64,000 nucleotides of DNA from Nocardioides ochotonae (GTDB lineage Bacteria > Actinomycetota > Actinomycetes > Propionibacteriales > Nocardioidaceae). The notes beneath the pieces were generated by a model. It was not told the origin of the DNA, made no database searches, and saw nothing but the letters and a program-made list of their open reading frames with translations. The first letter of the stretch is position 1, and every line of letters begins with the position of its first letter. Both the position numbers and the translations under genes were made by a program. The stretch lies in the NCBI RefSeq assembly GCF_011420305.2, contig NZ_CP061769.1, forward strand, positions 1,351,001 through 1,415,000, in the 5' to 3' direction. Below are positions 46,664-54,275 of the stretch, piece after piece.

Positions 46664-47434
46664 CTATCGGGTGCTCACGCGGGCGAGGAAGTCGGCGCTC
46701 TCCTCGAAGATGCGCGGGGCGTCGTGGTCGAGGGTCGCCACGTGGTAGCTGTCCTCGAGCCGCACCACGCGCACGTCGGTGGAGGAGACCCGCTCGGTGA
46801 TCAGCGGCTCGGAGAGGTCGTCGACGACGTGGTCGACGCTCGAGCGCAGGTAGAGCAGGGGCGCGGTGACCCGGGGCAGCGTGGCGACCAGCTCGGGCCA
46901 GGCGCGGAACATCGAGCGCGCGGCGCGCAGCGGCGTGCGGGGGTAGCCGTGCTCGGTGACGCCCGGCTTGGCGATGTCGTCGACGATGCCCGGCATCGAG
47001 GGCAGCACGTGCTGGAGCACCGGCAGCAGCTTGACGTCGAGGCGCCGGGTCGCGACGGCCGGGTTCACCACGACCACGCCGGAGACCCGGTCCGGGTGGT
47101 CGGCCGCGAGGCGCAGCGCGAGCGCTCCGCCCATCGACAGGCCGCCCACCACGACCACGTCGTTCTCGAGGCACAGCCCGTCGAAGACGCGGGCCAGCTC
47201 GCCGTACCAGTCCTCCCAGCGGGTGGCGTTCATCTCCTGCCAGGTGGTGCCGTGGCCGGGCAGCCGGGGGACCTCCACGGCGTACCCCAGTGAGGCGAGG
47301 TGCTCGCCCCAGGGCTTGACCGAGGCGGGCTGGCCGGTGAAGCCGTGGCTGAGCAGGATGCCGACCCGACGACCGCCCGTCAGCTCGGGTCGGGCAGGGG
47401 CCGAGAGCGGCGCGGCGAGCGGGTGGATCGTCAT
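46664..47434 (-). CDS. Alpha/beta hydrolase, carboxylesterase/monoacylglycerol lipase type
   Basis: 256 residues. Oxyanion region LLSHGFTGQP, nucleophile elbow VVGGLSMGGALAL, acid in RSSVDHVVD and His in DSYHVATLDHD match Est30-like carboxylesterases. ATG 47434 is six bases after -10 TAGGAT (47446-47441). It lies next to the PlsC-type acyltransferase, so both could act on acylglycerols; inferred from position only. Confidence 0.88.
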   Translation of the reverse strand: MTIHPLAAPLSAPARPELTGGRRVGILLSHGFTGQPASVKPWGEHLASLGYAVEVPRLPGHGTTWQEMNATRWEDWYGELARVFDGLCLENDVVVVGGLSMGGALALRLAADHPDRVSGVVVVNPAVATRRLDVKLLPVLQHVLPSMPGIVDDIAKPGVTEHGYPRTPLRAARSMFRAWPELVATLPRVTAPLLYLRSSVDHVVDDLSEPLITERVSSTDVRVVRLEDSYHVATLDHDAPRIFEESADFLARVSTR

Positions 47435-47491
47435 GGGCGGATCCTAGGTCTAGAGTGCGGCTGTCCGGGTCGTGTGCGGAAGGTGCATCGC

Positions 47492-48232
47492 GTGTTGTAT
47501 TGGTTCCTCAAGTGGGTCGCGCTCGGCCCCCTGCTCAAGGTCGTCTTCCGCCCTGAGCTGCACGGGGTCGACAACGTCCCCGCCGAGGGCCCGGCCATCC
47601 TGGCCAGCAACCACCTCTCCTACGCCGACTGGCTGTTCATGCCGCTGCGGCTGCCGCGCCGGGTCACCTTCGTGGCCAAGGCCGAGTACTTCAACGGCAC
47701 CGGCATCAAGGGCGCCCTGCAGCGGGCCTTCTTCGGCGGCTCGGGCCAGGTGCCGATCGACCGGGCCAGCGGCAGCGCCGCCGAGGGCGCACTGAGCGCG
47801 GCGAAGCGGATCCTCGACGAGGGCCACCTGTTCGGCATCTACCCCGAGGGCACCCGCTCCCACGACGGCCGCCTCTACCGCGGCAAGACCGGCGTCGCGC
47901 GCCTCGCGCTCGAGTCCCGTGCCCCGGTGATCCCGGTCGCGGTGATCGGCACCGACGTCGTCGCCCCGCCCGGCAAGAAGTTCGGCAAGTTCACCCGCCC
48001 GGTGGTGAAGTTCGGCGAGCCCCTGGACTTCTCGCGCTACGAGGGCATGGAGAACGACCGCTACATCCTGCGCTCGATCACCGACGAGATCATGTACGAG
48101 ATCATGCGGCTCTCCGGCCAGGAGTACGTCGACATGTACGCCGCCCAGGCCAAGGAGCTCTCCAAGGAGCAGGCGAAGGAGCAGGCTCGCGCCGCACGTC
48201 GCGAGGACGCCGCGCACAAGAAGGCGTCCTGA
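47492..48232 (+). CDS. PlsC-type 1-acylglycerol-3-phosphate acyltransferase
   Basis: 246 residues. Acyltransferase motifs: NHLSYADWLFMP (HX4D), GSGQVPIDRASGSA, FGIYPEGTRSHDGRLYRGKTGVA and VIPVAVIGTD. An N-terminal hydrophobic stretch holds it to the membrane. GTG 47492 has GGAAGG upstream; longer starts lack support. The C-terminus is an Ala/Lys/Glu-rich helix. Probably phosphatidic acid synthesis (homologous to Rv2182c). Confidence 0.92.
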   Translation: MLYWFLKWVALGPLLKVVFRPELHGVDNVPAEGPAILASNHLSYADWLFMPLRLPRRVTFVAKAEYFNGTGIKGALQRAFFGGSGQVPIDRASGSAAEGALSAAKRILDEGHLFGIYPEGTRSHDGRLYRGKTGVARLALESRAPVIPVAVIGTDVVAPPGKKFGKFTRPVVKFGEPLDFSRYEGMENDRYILRSITDEIMYEIMRLSGQEYVDMYAAQAKELSKEQAKEQARAARREDAAHKKAS

Positions 48233-48306
48233 TCGACCCGCTCGGGTGGCGACGCCCGGCGCCCACCGTCGAGGACCGGCTGTTCCGCGCGCTCGCGGTC
48301 CTGCGC

Positions 48307-49383
48307 GTGGTCTTCTGGGTCAACGCGGTCGCGATCAACCTGTGGAACGCCGAGAACTTCCAGCGCCCGCTCACCGGGGTGCTGGTCGTGGCGCTGCTCG
48401 GCGCGTGGACGGCCTACGTCCTCCACGCCTGCGCCGACGCCGCCCGCCGGACCCCGCTGCTCCTCGGGCTCGACCTCGCGGTCGCGGTCGCGGCGCTGGT
48501 CTCCTCGCCGGTGCTGAAGGGCGAGGGCTTCCAGGCCACCGTGCCGGGCTTCTGGGTCGCGGGGGCCCTGCTGGCCTGCGCGGTGCAGTACGGCGTGCGC
48601 GGCGGGCTGCTCGCGGGCGCGGTCCTGGCCAGTGTCGACCTGCTGGTGCGCGAGGAGATCGGGCAGGCCAACTACGGCAACGTCTTCCTGCTGCTGATCG
48701 GCGGCCCGGTGGTGGGCTACATGGCCTCCTCGCTGCGCCGGATGGCCGCCGAGCGCGACCGCGCCCAGCGTGCGGCCGCCGCCGAGGCGGAGCGGGTGCG
48801 CCTCGGGCGCGCCGTCCACGACGGGGTGCTCCAGGTGCTCGCGCTGGTGCAGCGCCGCGGCGCCGAGCTGGGGGGTGAGGGCGCCGACCTGGGCCGCCTC
48901 GCCGGGGAGCAGGAGGCCGCGCTGCGGCGCCTGATCCTCGCCCAGGACGCGGTCGACCCGGAGGGTCCCGGCGGCACGGCCGGGAGCGCCGACCTGGCCG
49001 CCGCGCTGGCCGCGCTGGGCTCCGCCCGGGTGACGGTGGCGACACCGGGCACGCCGGTGGAGCTCGCGGCGCACGCGGTGGCGGAGCTGGTGGCGGTCGT
49101 GCGCGCCTGTCTGGACAACGTGCGGGTCCACGTCGGCCCGGAGGCGCCCGCGTGGGTGCTGCTCGAGGCCGTGGGGGACAAGATCGAGATCTCGGTGCGC
49201 GACGAGGGCCCCGGCATCCCCCAGGGCCGGCTCGACGAGGCCGTGGCCCAGGGCCGGCTCGGGGTCAGCCAGTCCATCTGCGGCCGGGTCGCCGATCTCG
49301 GCGGCAGCGCCGGGCTCAGCACCGGCCGGTTCGGCACCGAGTGGGAGATCGTCGTACCGCGGGGCCCTAGGGTCGGCGCATGA
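48307..49383 (+). CDS. MacS-like sensor histidine kinase
   Basis: At least 358 residues. Four to five N-terminal membrane helices are followed by a HisKA_3-type dimerization segment with the phospho-His in LGRAVHDGVLQVLALVQRRG, and an HATPase domain (RACLDNVRVHVG, DEGPGIPQGRLDEAVAQGRLGVSQSI). GTG 48307 is the first canonical start but lies inside the first helix. Upstream in frame is a conserved-looking PTVEDRLFRALAVLRVVFW, reachable only from CTG 48229, which overlaps the acyltransferase TGA. The partner regulator lies 530 bases downstream. Confidence 0.88.
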   Translation: MVFWVNAVAINLWNAENFQRPLTGVLVVALLGAWTAYVLHACADAARRTPLLLGLDLAVAVAALVSSPVLKGEGFQATVPGFWVAGALLACAVQYGVRGGLLAGAVLASVDLLVREEIGQANYGNVFLLLIGGPVVGYMASSLRRMAAERDRAQRAAAAEAERVRLGRAVHDGVLQVLALVQRRGAELGGEGADLGRLAGEQEAALRRLILAQDAVDPEGPGGTAGSADLAAALAALGSARVTVATPGTPVELAAHAVAELVAVVRACLDNVRVHVGPEAPAWVLLEAVGDKIEISVRDEGPGIPQGRLDEAVAQGRLGVSQSICGRVADLGGSAGLSTGRFGTEWEIVVPRGPRVGA

Positions 49384-49922
49384 CGATCCACTCCACGCAT
49401 CCCTTCCCCACGGGTGAGGACCGGGTGCGGCGGCTGCGGGGACGCCTCGGCGGCGCGGTGTCGCTGTGGACCACGGGCACCGGCGCCGATCGCGCCGGCC
49501 TGACCGTCACCTCGCTGATGGTCGCCGCCGGCGAGCCCGCACGCCTGCTCGGGCTGATCGACCCCGACTCCGACCTCGCTGACGCGCTGGCGGACGCCTC
49601 GGGGGACGGCGACTCGGCGGGGGACGGGGCGCGCTGCGTCGTCCAGCTGCTCTCCTGGCCCGACCGCGGTCTCGCCGACATGTTCGCGGGCACCGCGCCG
49701 GCGCCCGGCGGGGTGTTCCGCCAGGCCGAGTTCGAGCAGACCCCGTGGGGGCCGCGGCTGGCGAGCACGACCACCTGGGCCGGCGTACGACTGGAGTCGG
49801 TGACCTCGCTGGGCTGGTCGGACCTGCTGACCTGCGTGGTCGAGGAGCTCGTCGTGGGCGAGGACCGCGAGCCGCTGGCGCACCGCCGCGGTCGCTACCA
49901 CCGGGCGGTGGCCGATGCCTGA
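49380..49922 (+). CDS. Flavin reductase-like domain protein
   Basis: 180 residues, split-barrel flavin-binding fold (GGAVSLWTTGTGADRAGLTVTSLMVAAGEPARLLGLIDPDSDLA, then PWGPRLASTTTWAGVRLESV). Substrate unknown. It is placed between the kinase and response regulator genes: its ATG overlaps the kinase stop and its stop overlaps the regulator start by eight bases. A private -10 TAGGGT (49368-49373) six bases upstream would give an internal leaderless transcript. Confidence 0.83.
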   Translation: MTIHSTHPFPTGEDRVRRLRGRLGGAVSLWTTGTGADRAGLTVTSLMVAAGEPARLLGLIDPDSDLADALADASGDGDSAGDGARCVVQLLSWPDRGLADMFAGTAPAPGGVFRQAEFEQTPWGPRLASTTTWAGVRLESVTSLGWSDLLTCVVEELVVGEDREPLAHRRGRYHRAVADA

Positions 49923-50577
49923 GGTTCCCGCTCCGGTGCGCGTGATGGTGGTCGACGACCACCCGATGTGGCGCGACGCCGTCGAGCGCGACCTGGCCGC
50001 GGCCGGCTTCGACGTGGTCGGGGTGGCCGCCGACGGGCGCCAGGCACTGGCGCGGTTCCCCGCCTGCCGGCCCCAGGTCCTGGTGCTCGACCTGCAGATC
50101 CCCGAGCCCAACGGCGTGGCGGTCACCGCGGAGGTGCTGCGCCACGACCCGTCCGCACGCGTGCTGATCCTCTCCGCCTCCGGCGAGCAGGGCGACGTCC
50201 TCGAGGCGGTCAAGGCCGGCGCCACCGGCTACCTGGTGAAGTCCGCGTCGCGCGAGGAGCTCATCGACGCGGTACGCCGCGTGGCCGCGGGCGACACCGT
50301 CTTCACCGCGGGGCTCGCCGGGCTGGTGCTGGGGGAGTACCGGCGCATCGCCGACCCGAGCGCCGACGACCCGGGGCACCCCGAGCTCACCGAGCGCGAG
50401 ACCGAGGTGCTCAAGATGGTGGCCAAGGGGATGAGCTACAAGCAGATCGCGGAGCGGCTCGTGCTCTCCCACCGCACCGTGCAGAACCACGTGCAGAACA
50501 CGCTGCGCAAGCTGCAGATGCACAACCGCGTCGAGCTCACCCGGTGGGCGATCGAGCGGGGCCTCGACGGTGACTGA
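49915..50577 (+). CDS. MacR-like LuxR-family response regulator
   Basis: 220 residues. Receiver domain with MVVDDHPMWRD, phosphoacceptor Asp in LVLDLQIPEPNG and LVKSAS; C-terminal LuxR helix-turn-helix (LTERETEVLKMVAKGMSYKQIAERLVLSHRTVQNHVQNTL). Partner of the upstream kinase; targets unknown. Start ATG 49915 overlaps the flavin reductase gene by eight bases. Confidence 0.94.
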   Translation: MPEVPAPVRVMVVDDHPMWRDAVERDLAAAGFDVVGVAADGRQALARFPACRPQVLVLDLQIPEPNGVAVTAEVLRHDPSARVLILSASGEQGDVLEAVKAGATGYLVKSASREELIDAVRRVAAGDTVFTAGLAGLVLGEYRRIADPSADDPGHPELTERETEVLKMVAKGMSYKQIAERLVLSHRTVQNHVQNTLRKLQMHNRVELTRWAIERGLDGD

Positions 50578-51469
50578 CGACGCGCGGCTGCTGGAGATCG
50601 CCGACGAGCTCTATGCCTTGGCGCTCGCGGAGTTCACGCCCGCACGAGACGCCCGGGCCAAGCAGCTGCGCGGCACCGACGAGGCCGCCCCGGTGCGCAA
50701 GCTGCGCAAGCCGTCCACCGCGGCCTGGGTGGTCAACCAGCTGGTGCGTGGCGAGGCCGAGCAGGTCGAGCAGGTGCTCTCCCTCGGCGCCGCGCTGCGC
50801 GAGGCCCAGGAGTCGATGGACGGCGAGGAGCTGCGCGCCCTGACCAAGCAGCGCCGCCAGCTCACCGCTGCCGTGACCACCCGGGCGCGTGCGGTCGCCC
50901 GCGAGCGCGGGATGAAGGTGACCGAGGCGGTCGCCGGGCAGGTCGAGGCCACCCTGACCGCCGCGATGCTGGACCCCGCGTGCGCCCGCGCCGTGCGCAG
51001 CGGCCTGCTGGTCGCCCCGCTCGCGGCCACCGGCGTGGACCCGGTCGACCTCGCGGACGCGGTCGCGCTCCCCGGCGCGCTGGGCTTCGCCGCGACCGCT
51101 CGCCCCGCGGACGCCGCGCCCGAGGCCCGCCCGGCGTTGCACGTCGTACCGGACCCGGAGGCGGACGCCAAGGCACGCGCCGCCGCCGAGGACGCGCTCG
51201 CCGCCGCCGAGCAGGAGGTCCAGGACGCCGAGCGCGACCGGGACGCCGCCGCCACCGAGGTCAGCGATCTCGAGGCCCGTGCCCTGCAGTTGCAGGCCGA
51301 GATCGATGAGCTGCGCCGGCGCCTCGCCGAGCTCGAGGCCGCCGTGGAGGAGGTCGACGACGAGCTCAGCGACGCCGAGCAGGTGCGCGACGAGACCGAG
51401 GCCAGCCTCACCGTCGCCCGGCGTACCCGCGACGAGGCCGCGGCCGCCATGGAGCGGCTGCCAGACTGA
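50570..51469 (+). CDS. Coiled-coil protein of unknown function
   Basis: 299 residues. The N-terminal helical domain (LEIADELYALALAEFTPARDARAKQL ... LRKPSTAAWVVNQLVR) is conserved-looking in actinobacteria; residues about 200-290 form a long coiled coil (AAAEDALAAAEQEVQDAERD onward). GTG 50570 overlaps the regulator stop by eight bases, so it belongs to the mac-type operon. No enzymatic motif. Confidence 0.75.
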   Translation: MTDDARLLEIADELYALALAEFTPARDARAKQLRGTDEAAPVRKLRKPSTAAWVVNQLVRGEAEQVEQVLSLGAALREAQESMDGEELRALTKQRRQLTAAVTTRARAVARERGMKVTEAVAGQVEATLTAAMLDPACARAVRSGLLVAPLAATGVDPVDLADAVALPGALGFAATARPADAAPEARPALHVVPDPEADAKARAAAEDALAAAEQEVQDAERDRDAAATEVSDLEARALQLQAEIDELRRRLAELEAAVEEVDDELSDAEQVRDETEASLTVARRTRDEAAAAMERLPD

Positions 51470-51498
51470 ACCGCATCGGGCCGACCCGAGGAGGCGCC

Positions 51499-52116
51499 GT
51501 GAAGACCGACGTCAAGAAGACCCTGGACTCCTACCGCGCCCGGGTCGGCGAGCTCCGCGTCCTCGAGGTGCCGCCGCTGCAGTACCTCATGGTCGACGGG
51601 CACGGCGACCCGAACACCGCGCTCGAGTACGTCGAGGCGATAACCGCGCTCTACCCGGTCGCCTACGCCCTGAAGTCCCTCAGCCGCCGCGAGCTGGACC
51701 GCGACTACGTCGTCCCGCCGCTGGAGGCGCTGTGGTGGGCCGCGGACCACGCCGTCTTCACCTCGGCCCGGGACAAGTCGCGGTGGGACTGGACGGCGAT
51801 GATCCTGACGCCGGACTGGTTGGGCGCCGACCACGTCGCGGCCGCCGTCGCCACGGCCGCCGCGAAGGCCGGTCCCTCACCCGCCCTCGGCCGGCTGCGT
51901 CTCGAGACCCTCGAGGAGGGTCGCTGCGTCCAGACCCTGCACGTCGGCCCGTACGACGCCGAGGCCGCCGTCCTCGCCGACCTGCACGAGCGCTTTCTCC
52001 CGGCCGCCGGCCTGCGACCCCGCGGCAAGCACCACGAGATCTATCTCAGCGACCCGCGCCGGGTCGCCCCCGCCCGGCTGCGCACGATCCTGCGGCAGCC
52101 GGTAGAGCCGGCGTAG
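51499..52116 (+). CDS. GyrI-like small-molecule-binding protein
   Basis: 205 residues. The pattern VLEVPPLQYLMVDGHGDPN ... LYPVAYALKSLSR ... PPLEALWWA ... LHVGPYDAEAAVLADLHERF ... KHHEIYLSDPRRVAPARLRTILRQPV is typical of the GyrI-like family, found in BmrR-type ligand-binding domains. GTG 51499 with GAGGAGG upstream. Its central 50 bases recur exactly at 53281. Confidence 0.88.
   Translation: MKTDVKKTLDSYRARVGELRVLEVPPLQYLMVDGHGDPNTALEYVEAITALYPVAYALKSLSRRELDRDYVVPPLEALWWAADHAVFTSARDKSRWDWTAMILTPDWLGADHVAAAVATAAAKAGPSPALGRLRLETLEEGRCVQTLHVGPYDAEAAVLADLHERFLPAAGLRPRGKHHEIYLSDPRRVAPARLRTILRQPVEPA
51871..51920 (+). repeat. 50-bp direct repeat, copy 1
   Basis: Bases 51871-51920 inside the GyrI-like gene (encoding GPSPALGRLRLETLEEG) are identical to 53281-53330. 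Flanks differ at once on the 5' side; a few bases beyond the 3' end still agree. Confidence 0.95.
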
Positions 52117-52443
52117 CCCCACGCCTCGGCCGGCAGCTCGCGGGGCCCGGCCGTTTCACGTGAGACTCCGGTTGTAAACGGTTTTTACAACATGGGTCGG
52201 CTGGGTAGTCGTAGCGATGCCATCTGGACCAGATACCCGGGGGATCCGCCTGCCTGATCAGCACCTGTCGCAGACCAGCCCGTCGCTCGAGCGGCACGTG
52301 CTCGTTGGGCGGGATGGATGGACCTCGAGAAGAGGTCCGTCCGCCCCTCGGACTCGACGGGGAGCGCTCGCGCGTCCACCAACCGGTGGACACGCGGGTC
52401 CTGCCCGAGTCGTCCGGCACTCACCAGAAGAAGGAGCACCACC
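52117..52443 (+). promoter_or_regulatory. 327-base intergenic region with operator-like palindrome
   Basis: GTTGTAAA (52171-52178) and TTTACAAC (52184-52191) form an 8-bp inverted repeat with a CGGTT centre, in an A/T-rich island. Downstream, TAGTCGTAGCGAT (about 52207-52219) offers possible -10 elements. The rest holds no gene that could be supported. The region leads to the OB-fold gene at 52444. Confidence 0.5.
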
Positions 52444-53070
52444 GTGGACGAGAACCTGAACACCCAGAGGGACCCCCGCGCCGAGGCCGCTGCCGCCAAG
52501 GCGTACGCGAAGGCGCAGCGCCCGTTCTACAAGAAGAAGCGCGTGATCATCCCCGCCGCCCTCGTCGCGATGGTGGCGGTCGGCGCTGCGGCCGGTGGTG
52601 CGGAGGAGACCGGGGACGACACCGCCAAGGACGGCAGCTCGAAGAACGAGTCGGGGGCGCAGACCGAGCCGCGGACCGGTGCGAAGGAGGGCGGTGCCGC
52701 GCAGAAGAAGGAGAAGGCCGCGTCCCCCGAGCCCGAGCCGGAGCCCGAGCCGTCAGCGGTGGTCGTCACGGCCAAGCAGATCCTCGCGGACTTCGAGGGC
52801 AACGAGGCGATGGCCGACGCGAAGTACAGCGGGAAGACCATCGAGGTCACCGGTGTGGTCGAGAAGGTCGACACCGAGTTCTGGAACGACGAGGAGTACG
52901 TCGTCCAGATCGCTGAGGGCGGCGACTGGGTGATGTGGACCGTCAACTGCGACGACCAGAGCGCTGACGTCGCTGCCCAGATCACGCGTGGCTCGACGAT
53001 CACCGTCCGTGGCGAGTTCGAGGACGGCGGCGACCTCGGCATCGAGATGAAGGGCTGCGAGATCCTCTGA
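52444..53070 (+). CDS. Membrane-anchored OB-fold (tRNA_anti-like) protein
   Basis: 208 residues. Cytosolic basic lead (AQRPFYKKKR), one membrane helix (VIIPAALVAMVAVGAAAGG), a Lys/Glu and PEPEPEPEP linker, and a C-terminal OB-fold of the tRNA_anti-like type (ILADFEGNEAMADAKYSGKTIEVTGVVEKVD ... ITRGSTITVRGEF). GTG 52444 has AAGGAG upstream; the ORF extends further but without ribosome site. Such proteins sit at the cell surface of actinobacteria; function unknown. A 15-bp terminator follows. Confidence 0.8.
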   Translation: MDENLNTQRDPRAEAAAAKAYAKAQRPFYKKKRVIIPAALVAMVAVGAAAGGAEETGDDTAKDGSSKNESGAQTEPRTGAKEGGAAQKKEKAASPEPEPEPEPSAVVVTAKQILADFEGNEAMADAKYSGKTIEVTGVVEKVDTEFWNDEEYVVQIAEGGDWVMWTVNCDDQSADVAAQITRGSTITVRGEFEDGGDLGIEMKGCEIL

Positions 53071-53187
53071 CGGGCAGCAGTCACGCCGAACGGGGTGCTG
53101 GGCGCCGGGCAGCCGCAGTACCCGCGCACCCGTAGTAGCGGGTCGGCCGGCGTCGCCCTCCGCCCCCGGGGAGCGTGGTTGCCCCAC

Positions 53188-53222
53188 GGAAGGCACCTGC
53201 CCAGGCCGGGCAGGTGCCTTCC
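53188..53222 (+). terminator. Terminator after the OB-fold gene
   Basis: GGAAGGCACCTGCCC (53188-53202) pairs perfectly with GGGCAGGTGCCTTCC (53208-53222), loop AGGCC. Confidence 0.88.
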
Positions 53223-53280
53223 GCTGTCTGTGCGGGTCCGGTGCCGTCCCGTCCGACAGCCGGTTGAAGCAGCCAAGATC

Positions 53281-53640
53281 GGTCCCTCACCCGCCCTCGG
53301 CCGGCTGCGTCTCGAGACCCTCGAGGAGGGGCGTTGCCCCGGGGACGGTGAGCGGGTCACCATCGAGGCCGTCTCGCCGCGCGTGCTCGAGAACACCGGT
53401 GCCAGCTTCGAGTTCTTCGTCTGCACCGTCGACCTGGAGGGCGCCGACGTCGGCGCGATCGGGATCGACAACGCGAGGTCGTTCGAGCCGATGTGCCCCG
53501 ATCCCGTCCCCGCAGTGGCCGGGACCGAGCTGGACGTCGGGGCCGCGCAGGCGGGCGTCCACGTGTCGGGCACGAGGGGTAGAGGTGCCGCAGGCGTGGG
53601 TAGACCCGCTGCGAGAAGAGCCGGGCCCCGAGCCGCCCGG
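53281..53640 (+). pseudogene. Chimeric remnant containing the second 50-bp repeat
   Basis: 53281-53330 duplicates the GyrI-like gene. The same frame then runs ERVTIEAVSPRVLENTGASFEFFVCTVDLEGADVGAIGIDNAR and on to about 53600, a stretch looking like an extracellular beta domain without start codon or signal. Directly upstream, CGACAGCCGGTTGAAGCAGCC (53256-53276) resembles the 3' end of the GyrI-like gene. No intact gene can be supported. Confidence 0.4.
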
Positions 53641-53648
53641 CGCCACCG

Positions 53649-54248
53649 ATGAAACGAGAGTTCGTGTCCGAGCAGCAGCCACCGCAGCAGTCCGACCCGC
53701 AGCAGCCCTACCCGCAGCCGCAGACGCCGTACCCGCAGCAGCCCTATCCGCAGCCGGCGTACGCGCAGCAACCACCGCCGAACTACTACGTGCCGCCGCA
53801 GAAGAGCAACGTGCTGCGCAACGTGCTGCTGATCCTCTGCGCGGTCGCCGTCCTGTTCATCGGCGGCTGCGCGGTCACGGTCGGTTTCCTCTTCAAGGAG
53901 GTCGGCGAGAGCATCGACGAGGGGCTGTCCAAGGACGAGCCGGTGGTCGTCGCCGAGGGCAAGGCGTTCCAGCGTGACGGCTTCGAGGTGGAGAAGGGGT
54001 GGAAGGTGGCGCCGGCTGACTTCGGCGACCTGACCATCACGGGTCTGGAGGTCGCGCTCAACGAGGACGAGGACACCGACGGACGCACCGCTCGGTTCAG
54101 CTTCCGCTTCTACGACGGCAAGCGGGTCGCCGCGGAGGCCGACTGCTACTCCAACGAGATGCAGCCGGGGGAGTCCTCGGCGATGGAGTGCGGGTCCTTC
54201 GACCCCGACACGACCTACGACACCATCAAGGTCGCCGACACCTGGTGA
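53649..54248 (+). CDS. Pro/Gln-rich single-pass membrane protein
   Basis: 199 residues. The N-terminal 50 residues are Pro/Gln/Tyr repeats (PYPQPQTPYPQQPYPQPAYA), then one membrane helix (VLLILCAVAVLFIGGCAVTVGFLF) and an extracellular beta-rich domain with two cysteines (EADCYSNEMQPGESSAMECGSFD). ATG 53649 or GTG 53664 could start it; neither has a clear ribosome site. Organisation resembles DUF4190/DUF4352-type surface proteins. Function unknown. Confidence 0.75.
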   Translation: MKREFVSEQQPPQQSDPQQPYPQPQTPYPQQPYPQPAYAQQPPPNYYVPPQKSNVLRNVLLILCAVAVLFIGGCAVTVGFLFKEVGESIDEGLSKDEPVVVAEGKAFQRDGFEVEKGWKVAPADFGDLTITGLEVALNEDEDTDGRTARFSFRFYDGKRVAAEADCYSNEMQPGESSAMECGSFDPDTTYDTIKVADTW

Positions 54249-54275
54249 GGCCGCACCGTCGGCGATGATGCGCCG

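Noticed and set aside
53095..53652. Intact gene in the frame containing the second 50-bp repeat
   Set aside because: It would begin before and read through a 15-bp terminator; there is no ribosome site or recognisable N-terminus.
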